This document shows, piece by piece, positions 1 through 6,108 of a stretch of 6,108 nucleotides of DNA (position 1 is its first letter; every line of letters starts with the position of its first letter). The DNA comes from Chloroflexota bacterium (GTDB lineage: Bacteria; Chloroflexota; Anaerolineae; Anaerolineales; Villigracilaceae). Where the stretch lies: assembly GCA_026389975.1 (NCBI GenBank), contig JAPLGV010000406.1, forward strand, positions 1 through 6,108. The letters run 5' to 3'. A program made the translations under genes and the position numbers. The notes below the pieces were generated by a model, which saw nothing but the letters and a program-made list of their open reading frames with translations, did not search any database and was not told the origin of the DNA.

Positions 1-1098
1 ACACGCATCCTGCCTTTCGCAGCGGTGGCGGCTCTGCTCTCACCGGTCATCCCGTTGAAATACCGGTTTGACGAAGCCCCGTTATTTGAATTGAAAGAGG
101 ATGATATCCTGCTTTCCCGCGATGTGCTGGATAAGCAGATTATTGACACGGAAGGGGTGCGCGTGGTGCGCGTCAATGACGTGGAACTGGTGCGCGTCAA
201 CGGGACAATCTATGTCAGCAATGTGGATGTTTCATGGGTGGGGATTATGCGCCGGTTGGGGCTGGTCGGGCTGGCGCATTTTCTGAGCGGCCATCTCAAG
301 AAGAAAGGGATTGCCTGGGACGATGTGGAACTGATGCGTCGCGACCAGGAGATGCATTTGCGCGTCCCGGCGGAGAAACTCCATGAACTGCACCCGGCCG
401 ACCTGGCAGAAATTGTCAGAGACCTGAATAAGCTGGAGAGCGGTCAACTGTTGGATACGCTGGATGTCCAGCATCTGGCGGATACCCTGGAAGAGGTGGA
501 ACCGGAATTCCAGGCCGAACTGGTCGCGCACATGTCGGACGAAAAAGTTGCGGACCTGCTTGAAGAGATGGAACCGGATGAGGCGGCTGACTTGCTCGGT
601 GACCTGCCCAAGGAGCGCAAGGAAGGCTTGCTGGCCTTGATGGAAAAGGAAGATGCCGATGATGTTCGTAAACTACTGGCTTATCCCGAGGACTCGGCGG
701 GCGGTATCATGACAACAGAGTATGCTTCAATTCACCCCAATTTGACAGCCTCTGAGGCGATCAAGGAACTGCGTGGCATGGCCGACGATGTGGAGACGAT
801 GTTCTATGTCTATGTGCTGGATGCAGAGCAACACCTGGTCGGTATCTTCTCGTTGAACAATCTGATATTTGCCAGGCCCGGTCAGATGGTCTCGGACTTC
901 ATGACCAAACGCCTCATTACCGTCAACCTGACTGACGATCAGGAAACGGTGGCTCAGACGGTCGCCAAATACGACCTGCTGGCCGTTCCGGTAGTGGACG
1001 AACAGAACCACCTGCACGGTATTGTCACCGCCGACGATGCCCTGGACAAGATCATTCCAACCGCCTGGAAGAAACGCTTGCCGCGCTTCTACCGCTAA
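1..1098 (+). CDS. PRC-barrel / MgtE N-domain / CBS-pair protein, soluble magnesium-sensor type, 5' end missing
   Basis: This is probably a cytosolic cation-sensing regulatory protein. The frame is open to base 1. A GTG at 25 could start a 357-residue protein, but it has no clear Shine-Dalgarno and the residues before it read on smoothly, so I treat the gene as truncated by the window edge. Numbered from that GTG, residues about 28-105 look like a PRC-barrel segment (RDVLDKQIIDTEG, then RVVRVNDVELVRVNG). Residues about 123-225 are the MgtE intracellular N domain (HPADLAEI at 123-130, then repeated acidic helices such as LLEEMEPDEAADLLGDLP). The linker SAGGIMT (224-230) leads into two CBS domains, about 230-285 and 290-345. 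In MgtE channels these domains bind Mg2+ and gate the pore. Here the protein ends after CBS2 with no membrane helices, so it cannot be a channel itself. It lies 17 bases upstream of an Nramp-family transporter, presumably in one operon. The domain calls are strong; the role as sensor or partner is inference. Confidence 0.88.
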   Translation, partial: TRILPFAAVAALLSPVIPLKYRFDEAPLFELKEDDILLSRDVLDKQIIDTEGVRVVRVNDVELVRVNGTIYVSNVDVSWVGIMRRLGLVGLAHFLSGHLKKKGIAWDDVELMRRDQEMHLRVPAEKLHELHPADLAEIVRDLNKLESGQLLDTLDVQHLADTLEEVEPEFQAELVAHMSDEKVADLLEEMEPDEAADLLGDLPKERKEGLLALMEKEDADDVRKLLAYPEDSAGGIMTTEYASIHPNLTASEAIKELRGMADDVETMFYVYVLDAEQHLVGIFSLNNLIFARPGQMVSDFMTKRLITVNLTDDQETVAQTVAKYDLLAVPVVDEQNHLHGIVTADDALDKIIPTAWKKRLPRFYR

Positions 1099-1115
1099 CA
1101 ACAAAGTGGGGCTCC

Positions 1116-2393
1116 ATGACCAAACCCATCATTAAACGCGGCTTTTTCTATCGCTACTGGAAGAGAATACTGATTTTCCTCTCCGTATTCGGTCCGGCGA
1201 CCATTACGGCCATGTCAGATAATGATGCCGGTGGTGTTGCCACCTATTCGATTGCAGGCGCAAGACTCGGTTACCCAATCCTTTTCTTGCTTGTCATCAT
1301 CACCGTCTTGCTCGGAGTGACCCAGGAAATGGGCATGCGGTTGGCTATCATCAGCCGCAAGGGGCTGGCGGATTTAATCCGGGAGAAGTTCGGCGTCCGG
1401 ACGGCGATGTTCATGTTCGGTGCTTTGCTAATCGCGAACCTTGGTACGCTGATCACAGACCTGTCGGCGGTCAAGACAACCAGCAGGATGCTAAATCTGC
1501 CGGCTATTCCATCGGTGTTAATCGTCCTGGTTATTTCATTCCTTTTCATTGTGAAAGGGAACTACAAGCTGACCCAGTCCATTATGCTGCTTGCCAGTCT
1601 GTTTTATGTCGCCTATATTGTCTCGGCTATCAAGGCGCAACCGGATTGGGGTCTGGCGGCCAGCAACTTGTTTTACCCTCACGGCGTCCAAGTCACGCCA
1701 ACGTATATGCGCGATTACCTGTTGATTGGCATGGGCGTATTGGGGACGACGATTACTCCCTGGGGACAGTTTTTTATCAGCAGTTTTGCCTATGATAAGA
1801 AAATAGAGAAGGGGAAAATCAACTATTCCCAACTCGAAACTTACTGGGGCGCGTTCCTGACCGACTTCTTTTCTTTCTTTATGATTGTGGCGACTGCCGC
1901 AACGCTGTTTGTAAACCATATCCCGCTGGAAGCAGGTGAACAGGCTGCACTGGCGATCAAACCCTTTGCGGGCAACCTGGCTGGCACATTGTTTGCGATT
2001 GGCATTCTCAATGCCGGGTTTATGGGCGTTATCGTCGTCTCACTTTCCACCGCTTATGCTTTTGCTGAGTTCTTCGGTCTTTCGGGAAGTCTCAATGACA
2101 GCTACAAGAAAAGCAAAACGTTCTATATCCTCTTTGCCCTGCAACTCTTTGTTGTGGGTGCCGTTGTAGTGTTCACGAATTTGTCTTTATTCAAGGTAGC
2201 GATTGTTACACAGACAATCAATGCCATCGCACTTCCACTTGTCTTTTATTACCTGATCAAGTTGACAAATGACCGGCAACTCATGGGCCATTTTGCGAAC
2301 AATAAATTCCAAAAATACTTCGCAATTGTCTGCACGATAGTCATTGTGATCGCCTCGGCAGTAACGTTGATATCGTATTTCATCAAGACGTAG
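1116..2393 (+). CDS. Nramp/SLC11-family divalent metal transporter with atypical metal-binding motifs
   Basis: This is an integral membrane secondary transporter of 425 residues, normal for bacterial Nramp proteins. About 11 hydrophobic helices can be traced, at roughly 18-45, 53-73, 95-117, 130-147, 152-171, 199-222, 242-265, 285-315, 333-355, 358-381 and 400-422. Family marks include GPATITAMSDNDAGG in helix 1, QEMGMRLAIISRKGLADL after helix 2, GTTITPWGQFF in helix 6 and QTINAIALPL with NDRQLMG around helix 10. In ordinary Nramps helix 1 carries DPGN and helix 6 carries MPH, whose Asp, Asn and Met bind Mn2+ or Fe2+. Here Asp37 is kept, but the Asn position is Gly40 and Met-Pro-His is Thr214-Pro215-Trp216. 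Loss of the soft Met ligand suggests a different substrate, such as Mg2+ in Nramp-related magnesium transporters. This is inference, and mntH is not assigned for that reason. The ATG at 1116 has a GGGG stretch at 1108-1111 as a modest ribosome site. GC is lower than in the gene before it. Confidence 0.9.
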   Translation: MTKPIIKRGFFYRYWKRILIFLSVFGPATITAMSDNDAGGVATYSIAGARLGYPILFLLVIITVLLGVTQEMGMRLAIISRKGLADLIREKFGVRTAMFMFGALLIANLGTLITDLSAVKTTSRMLNLPAIPSVLIVLVISFLFIVKGNYKLTQSIMLLASLFYVAYIVSAIKAQPDWGLAASNLFYPHGVQVTPTYMRDYLLIGMGVLGTTITPWGQFFISSFAYDKKIEKGKINYSQLETYWGAFLTDFFSFFMIVATAATLFVNHIPLEAGEQAALAIKPFAGNLAGTLFAIGILNAGFMGVIVVSLSTAYAFAEFFGLSGSLNDSYKKSKTFYILFALQLFVVGAVVVFTNLSLFKVAIVTQTINAIALPLVFYYLIKLTNDRQLMGHFANNKFQKYFAIVCTIVIVIASAVTLISYFIKT

Positions 2394-2421
2394 CGTTTCG
2401 GACCCGTAAACGATCTCCCGT

Positions 2422-2466
2422 AAAAAAATCATCCGCCAACTGTTTGGTGGGCGGTCTTGATTTTTC
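2422..2466. terminator. Bidirectional Rho-independent terminator between convergent genes
   Basis: The hairpin core CCGCC (2433-2437) pairs with GGCGG (2450-2454). It extends past one A-G mismatch by A2439-T2448 and C2440-G2447, with a six-base loop. Outside the core, AAAAATCA (2424-2431) pairs with TGATTTTT (2458-2465). A run of A lies on the left and a run of T on the right, so either RNA strand would end in U residues. It starts 28 bases after the Nramp stop and lies 43 bases after the stop of the minus-strand gene, where a terminator shared by the two convergent operons is expected. Confidence 0.82.
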
Positions 2467-2508
2467 ATTGTATGTACCAGTATCTCTTTGACGTGAGCTG
2501 GCTTGCAA

Positions 2509-3714
2509 CTATTTTCTGTTCATTTTTTCATGGTTTTTGTTAGCTTCCTTCGCACCCGCATGTAACTCACCCCAAAAAGCATAAACAAAGAATCCCTTAT
2601 CGTACTCGACCACTTTCTTATCTGACAGGGACTCTCTCAACAGCATGAGAAAGGGGGACCACTTACCCTTGTGTTTCGAATCTTTCCAAAAGGCGTCTAT
2701 CTCTCCCCGTAATTGTTCCAGCCGTGCTGGGGTGAACAAATTCGTTAAATGGTTTTCCAATTGATCTATGACGATCTTGGCTTTGTCTTCTGACAACTTC
2801 CATGAAGATGAGTCGACAGTTACCATCGCTTCAACGCTGTCAAAGCCACTCGACTTCGCAATGATTTCCAAGCCCGCTCTCATTTCTTTCGGCGAGTAAA
2901 TATCGAGATTCAAGTCGCCTCCGAGGACGGCATCCATTCCTTCTTCCCACGTTTTATCTGCTTGTTCCTCCAGATAGTCGCGCAGCCCTGGAGTTTTTTT
3001 TAGCAAGGTTTTTACTTTCTTGATCAAGCCCGGTTTCTTCAGCTTGTCTGTCACCAATGTGTCATTGTCCTCCATGTCATCAGGTCTCATCGCAGTCATG
3101 GTTACATCCATTAGATCGAAACCGACTCCAAGATGGCGTCGAAGGATGGCTTGCACCAGGCCGATGATCGGCCAGCTTCCACGTTCTTTGTCTTCTCTCA
3201 AGAAGGATAACAAGGCTTCAACTTTGACTGTTTCTTTCTTCTTGCCAGAGCGCTTCAAACGCAGGCGTAAGTTATCTAATCTCTTCAGAATATCCTGGCA
3301 TATATCCGCCGTTAGAAGCTGCTTCACACTCCTTTCGAGCATATCCAATTGGGTATCTTCTCGTTCTTCTAGGGAAAGAGAATCTAATTTTCCTGGCGAA
3401 AGCCTCATTTTCTCCGCTACTTTTCTGAGTGTTTCCGTAGCCAGCATTGGATTGAAAAGGATGCCTGCCATCTCCGGTTCATCTGCCAAATCGTCGGTTT
3501 CCATGAGCATCATCATCAATTTTTCCATGCCCGGCCCGGAACCTGATGATAAATCGCCAAATCGAGAGAAAAGAGGCAGCATATCTTCACGCACCTCATC
3601 ATGTACCGGCTCTGGCTGCCGGCGTAAGGCTCTTTCCTGGTGTTTCAATGTGCCTTGACGTTTCTGTTGGCGTTGCTTCTGTAGCTTCTTGGTTTTCTTT
3701 CTACTTTGACTCAT
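2509..3714 (-). CDS. Uncharacterised charged helical protein, last gene of ABC exporter operon
   Basis: I do not recognise the family. The protein has 401 residues from the ATG at 3714. That start is chosen because it lies 7 bases after the stop of the upstream permease and follows an AGAGA-type purine stretch. A longer open frame to 3954 would overlap the permease by more than 230 bases and looks spurious. Residues 1-33 are strongly basic (13 Lys/Arg, one Glu), resembling a disordered or nucleic-acid/membrane-contacting tail. The rest is rich in charged, probably helical segments, with a methionine cluster (MEKLMMMLMETDD, about 63-75) and Lys-rich stretches in the middle (KRSGKKKETVK; KLKKPGLIKKVKTLLKK). 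There is no signal peptide or membrane helix, so it should be cytosolic. Spacing suggests it is co-transcribed with two ABC-2 permeases. Hand-counted GC (about 40-47% in sampled lines) is below theirs (about 57-70%), so it may have joined the operon later. Function unknown. Confidence 0.8.
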   Translation of the reverse strand: MSQSRKKTKKLQKQRQQKRQGTLKHQERALRRQPEPVHDEVREDMLPLFSRFGDLSSGSGPGMEKLMMMLMETDDLADEPEMAGILFNPMLATETLRKVAEKMRLSPGKLDSLSLEEREDTQLDMLERSVKQLLTADICQDILKRLDNLRLRLKRSGKKKETVKVEALLSFLREDKERGSWPIIGLVQAILRRHLGVGFDLMDVTMTAMRPDDMEDNDTLVTDKLKKPGLIKKVKTLLKKTPGLRDYLEEQADKTWEEGMDAVLGGDLNLDIYSPKEMRAGLEIIAKSSGFDSVEAMVTVDSSSWKLSEDKAKIVIDQLENHLTNLFTPARLEQLRGEIDAFWKDSKHKGKWSPFLMLLRESLSDKKVVEYDKGFFVYAFWGELHAGAKEANKNHEKMNRK

Positions 3715-3721
3715 TTTTTCT

Positions 3722-4912
3722 CTATCTCTCTTCGCTCGTCCTGAATCGCCACGCGGCCAGGATAAAAAACAGCACGGCGTAACCGAGCAGTGCAGCGGCG
3801 GGTACGAGCACGGAACTGAACCCCAGCCCACGCGCAACGATATTCTTGAACCCATCCATCGCCCATGCAACCGGCGAAACGTGTCCGATGGACTGGAAGG
3901 CCGCGCCCGTAAATTCGAGCGGCATCCAGGCCCCGCCGAGACCCGAAAGCACAAACATCGGGATCATCACGAAGATGACGGTCTGTTCTTCGCTTTTCGC
4001 GAACACCCCGATCAGCAGTCCCATGGCAGAGATGCAGGCCGCGGCAGCCACTGCCACCAGCAAGGTTGCCAGCGGGATGCGCAGGTAGTCCACGTGGAGG
4101 AATAACTGGCCGAAGGTGATTAGCAGGACGAACTGCCCGAAGATCAGCGTAAAGATCGCCAGGTAATGCCCGAGCAAAATGTGGACACGGGAAGTGGCCG
4201 TGGTCAGCAGGCGCTGCAGGGAGCGCGTCTTGCGCTCGTTGACGATGACCGTGGCGGCGCCGATCAGTCCGGCAATGGCGAATTGCAGCATCATGCCGGG
4301 GGAGGTGTGGGTTGCGGACAACGTTATATCATCCTGCATCTTGATGGTCGCGCTGGAGGTGCTTACCACCTGCACGGGCGGATCCTGCCAGGCGGCCAGC
4401 GCCTGCTCGAAAGCCGGTGTGAAGGCCGAAGTGGTCTGCCCGACGATCTGCGCGGTGCGGATGGCGCTCATCATCCGGTTGGTGGCTGCCATGACTTCGC
4501 CCTGGATGGTGGAAGCCGACGGGTTGGACGGATCGGCGATGAAGGTCAACTTGAGCGGCGTTCCGTCCTGGACCGATTGGCTGTATCCGGCCGGGACGAT
4601 GAGGGCGGCAGCCAGTTTTTCGTCCGCCACCAGCTGGTTGAGGTCCGTTTCGCTGCGAGTGGTATCTTCGTCCAGACGGATAACGGTGGAACCGGTCAAC
4701 ATATTCTTGAGATGCTGGCTGTATGTTCCATTATCCAGGTCCAGGTAACCGACCAGCAGGCGGCTATCCGCCGGGCCTTTGCCGGTACCGCTGAAAGCAA
4801 ACCCGAAGAGGATGGTGAAGAGGATCGGCATGAGCAGCAGGAACATGAATGTCTTGCGGTCACGCAGGATTTGTGTCAGGTCTTTGACGGTAATATCGAA
4901 GATTCGGTTCAT
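3722..4912 (-). CDS. ABC-2 type transporter permease (second of pair)
   Basis: This is a membrane subunit of an ABC exporter, 396 residues. The layout fits the ABC2_membrane_3 type: a cytoplasmic start with amphipathic helix (VKDLTQILRDRKT, 9-21), helix 1 at about 22-41, a large extracytoplasmic domain at about 42-203 (LLVGYLDLDNG near 52-62; FIADPSNPSASTIQGEV), then five helices from about 207 to 387. The cytoplasmic loop NERKTRSLQRLLTT (225-238) after helix 2 is the usual coupling-type motif, and LSGLGGAWMP (322-331) and SPVAWAMDGF (346-355) are typical of the C-terminal half. The ATG at 4912 is preferred over one at 4969: GGAGGA (complement of 4923-4928) lies about 10 bases before it, and the longer version would translate a palindromic repeat and overlap the previous stop. 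Its partner permease is directly upstream. The ATPase is not in the window. The substrate cannot be told; lipids, drugs or ions are all known for this fold. Confidence 0.9.
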   Translation of the reverse strand: MNRIFDITVKDLTQILRDRKTFMFLLLMPILFTILFGFAFSGTGKGPADSRLLVGYLDLDNGTYSQHLKNMLTGSTVIRLDEDTTRSETDLNQLVADEKLAAALIVPAGYSQSVQDGTPLKLTFIADPSNPSASTIQGEVMAATNRMMSAIRTAQIVGQTTSAFTPAFEQALAAWQDPPVQVVSTSSATIKMQDDITLSATHTSPGMMLQFAIAGLIGAATVIVNERKTRSLQRLLTTATSRVHILLGHYLAIFTLIFGQFVLLITFGQLFLHVDYLRIPLATLLVAVAAAACISAMGLLIGVFAKSEEQTVIFVMIPMFVLSGLGGAWMPLEFTGAAFQSIGHVSPVAWAMDGFKNIVARGLGFSSVLVPAAALLGYAVLFFILAAWRFRTSEER

Positions 4913-4922
4913 TTCTTTTGTC

Positions 4923-4928
4923 TCCTCC
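4923..4928 (-). promoter_or_regulatory. Ribosome binding site of second permease, abutting a palindrome
   Basis: Read on the minus strand this is GGAGGA, about 10 bases before the ATG at 4912, and it decides that start. Its first two bases are also the last bases of the 3' arm of the intercistronic palindrome, so folding of that element could influence access to the site. Confidence 0.65.
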
Positions 4929-4961
4929 CTCTCCCTGAGGGAGAGGGGCAAGGGGTGAGGG
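4926..4961. repeat. Palindromic GC-rich intergenic repeat (REP-like)
   Basis: A perfect inverted repeat with 10-base arms (4927-4936 and 4938-4947, consisting of CCCTCTCCCT and its complement) surrounds a single central base at 4937. It is followed on the plus strand by a G-rich tail, GGCAAGGGGTGAGGG, ending at 4961. The combination of a CCCTCACCCC-like block and a CCCTCTCCC/GGGAGAGGG palindrome resembles an interspersed intergenic element common in many environmental bacterial genomes. That match is from memory; only one copy is present here. It fills the gap between the two permease genes, starting right after the upstream stop codon. In the mRNA it would form a stable hairpin just before the second permease's ribosome site. 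Confidence 0.7.
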
Positions 4962-6108
4962 TTACGCATAGCGCTTCTGGAAGCGCAGGATGCCGATGGC
5001 GAAGAAAACGATGCTCATGGCTACCAGCGCTCCGAAGGTCGGCAGGATCTGGGGCAGGGAGGCGCCGTCCATGAGCTGGAGCAGGCCGTGTGCCGCCCAG
5101 CCCTGCGGTACGAACAGGGAGACCGTATCGGCCCAGGTGGCATTCGCAGCTCCCATTGTGAAAACCTTGATCATGCCCAACATCCCAGTGGTAGTGATAA
5201 CACCTCCAAAGATGACAGCGCTTTGCTTGACATTCTTGAGCAGCGACATCAGGAAGATACCGAAGGAAGATGCGGCCAGCACTGAGCCAAGGGTCACGAT
5301 GGCCAGCGGCAGGAACGGTCCCCACTTGATCCCGAAGATCAGGTGACCCAGGATGAACAGGACGGTCATCTGCACCACCACCGTCAGGCCGACGGCCAGG
5401 AACTTGCCACCCAGGATGGTGGACTGTTCCGTGGGTGTGGTGAAAAGTCGTTGCAGGGTGCCTTCCTCATCCTCTTTCAGAATGGATTGAGCCGCAGAAG
5501 CCCCGGTAAAGAAACCGTAGAAGACGGTCATCCCGCCCAGGATCATGCTGATCATGGCGGTAACGGGATTTACTGGCGTCTTGGTCGTGGAGGGGGAACG
5601 CACATCCAGCAGCGCGGACGTCTGGTCGCCGGTGGGTGAAGCAGCCATGTATTCCTGGATGGTCTGGCCGATCAGTTGCGGGTCGCTGCTGCCGGTTTGT
5701 TTCATGGTCACATCCACGGCGATCTTGGCGCCCGACATGCCGTCCATGAATTGGGCCAGGATGGACTGCACGATGCCCGGTCCGAGGGTCAGGGTGGGGT
5801 CTTTGTACAGTTCGATGGTAGCCTGCCCGGAGAGGGTCGAGAACTGCTGCGAGAAATCGGCCGGGAGGATGATCGCCGCGCCAGCTTCCTGCTTATCCAC
5901 GGCAGAATGGGCGGCCTCGGCGCTTTCCAGCGTGGTCACCTCCATCAGGTTGGCAAAGTTTTCACCCTGCAAAGTGGATACGATCATCTCGCCCATCGAA
6001 TTGGCCTGCGACCCGCCAGGGAACTGCGCCTTGGCGGCATCGAAGCCGGGGCCGCCGGTGTCGAGGTTGGCGACGACGACCTTGGTCACTGGAAGGGTAA
6101 AAGAAGTA
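4962..6108 (-). CDS. ABC-2 type transporter permease (first of pair), N-terminus missing
   Basis: This is a membrane subunit of an ABC exporter of the same architecture as its downstream neighbour. The frame is open to the window edge. A GTG at 6089 would give 375 residues but falls inside the conserved strand that follows helix 1 in this family (TLPVTKVVVANLDTGG), so helix 1 and the true start lie beyond 6108. From that GTG, residues about 1-173 are the extracytoplasmic domain, including AGAAIILPADFSQQF and IELYKDPTLTLGPGIVQSI. From about 178 five membrane helices follow. The loop KEDEEGTLQRLFTTP (205-219) after the first of these corresponds to NERKTRSLQRLLTT in the partner. FVPQGWAAHGLLQLMDG near the end parallels the partner's SPVAWAMDGF. 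It ends in ILRFQKRYA with TAA at 4964-4962. The two permeases probably form a heterodimer, with an ATPase gene expected upstream. The substrate is unknown. Confidence 0.9.
   Translation of the reverse strand, partial: TSFTLPVTKVVVANLDTGGPGFDAAKAQFPGGSQANSMGEMIVSTLQGENFANLMEVTTLESAEAAHSAVDKQEAGAAIILPADFSQQFSTLSGQATIELYKDPTLTLGPGIVQSILAQFMDGMSGAKIAVDVTMKQTGSSDPQLIGQTIQEYMAASPTGDQTSALLDVRSPSTTKTPVNPVTAMISMILGGMTVFYGFFTGASAAQSILKEDEEGTLQRLFTTPTEQSTILGGKFLAVGLTVVVQMTVLFILGHLIFGIKWGPFLPLAIVTLGSVLAASSFGIFLMSLLKNVKQSAVIFGGVITTTGMLGMIKVFTMGAANATWADTVSLFVPQGWAAHGLLQLMDGASLPQILPTFGALVAMSIVFFAIGILRFQKRYA

Noticed and set aside
25..27. GTG as the true start of the PRC/MgtE-N/CBS gene
   Set aside because: There is no convincing Shine-Dalgarno, the frame is open to base 1, and the PRC-like segment appears to begin upstream, so the gene is better treated as cut by the window edge.
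2394..2412. Small inverted repeat (CGTTT/AAACG) just after the Nramp stop
   Set aside because: The arms are five bases with a short, imperfect inner stem and no T-run; it is too weak to call next to the much stronger hairpin at 2422-2466.
3020..3658. 212-residue plus-strand open frame inside the unknown gene
   Set aside because: It is antisense to the 401-residue frame and Ser/Arg-rich without recognisable domains. The minus-strand frame has better operon context and a ribosome site.
3715..3954. N-terminal extension of the unknown protein to an ATG at 3954
   Set aside because: It would overlap the C-terminal membrane part of the permease in another frame on the same strand, has low-quality Cys/Arg/Pro-rich sequence, and a well-placed ATG exists at 3714.
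4913..4969. 19-residue extension of the second permease to an ATG at 4969
   Set aside because: It translates the palindromic repeat (HPLPLSLRERE) and overlaps the upstream stop codon. The ATG at 4912 has a good ribosome site.
4166..5074. 302-residue plus-strand open frame antisense to the permeases
   Set aside because: It runs across two clear ABC-2 permease genes and the repeat between them. Its Gly/Arg/Gln-rich composition is typical of an antisense shadow in high-GC DNA.
4909..5325. 138-residue minus-strand frame overlapping the first permease's end
   Set aside because: It is a shifted reading of the permease C-terminus that continues through the repeat. The sequence is His/Arg/Pro-rich with no domain.
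6087..6089. GTG as the true start of the first ABC permease
   Set aside because: It lies inside a conserved strand after helix 1. The family needs an N-terminal membrane helix that would lie beyond the window.

Overview
The window is bacterial. It holds five protein genes in two convergent blocks, and both outer genes run off the window edges. I cannot name the species. A Chloroflexota (Anaerolineae-like) source is plausible from the mixed gene set and from a GC-rich palindromic intergenic repeat of the kind scattered through such genomes, but this is weak inference. No rRNA, tRNA, CRISPR array, insertion sequence or phage gene was seen.

Plus-strand block (1-2393). The first gene lacks its 5' end. 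It encodes a soluble protein with a PRC-barrel-like part, the intracellular MgtE N domain and a pair of CBS domains, which are the magnesium-sensing parts of the MgtE channel, but with no channel domain. Seventeen bases downstream lies an 11-helix Nramp/SLC11-family transporter. Its two metal-binding motifs are altered: Asp-Ala-Gly-Gly in place of DPGN, and Thr-Pro-Trp in place of MPH. Together they look like a sensor/transporter pair for a divalent cation, quite possibly Mg2+ rather than Mn2+ or Fe2+ (inference).

Junction (2394-2508). A 115-base convergent intergenic region contains a hairpin flanked by an A-tract and a T-tract, able to terminate transcription from both sides.

Minus-strand block (6108 down to 2509). 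Two ABC-2 type membrane permeases follow each other and probably form the membrane heterodimer of an ABC exporter. The first lacks its N-terminus at the window edge, and the ATPase is presumably upstream, outside the window. A 21-base palindromic element sits between the two permease genes, and its 3' end supplies part of the second permease's Shine-Dalgarno sequence. Seven bases after the second permease begins a 401-residue, highly charged, soluble protein of unknown family. It appears to be the last gene of this operon.

The two central genes (Nramp and the unknown) are visibly lower in GC than the outer genes. The most interesting points are the MgtE-sensor/atypical-Nramp pair and the unknown protein tied to the ABC exporter.
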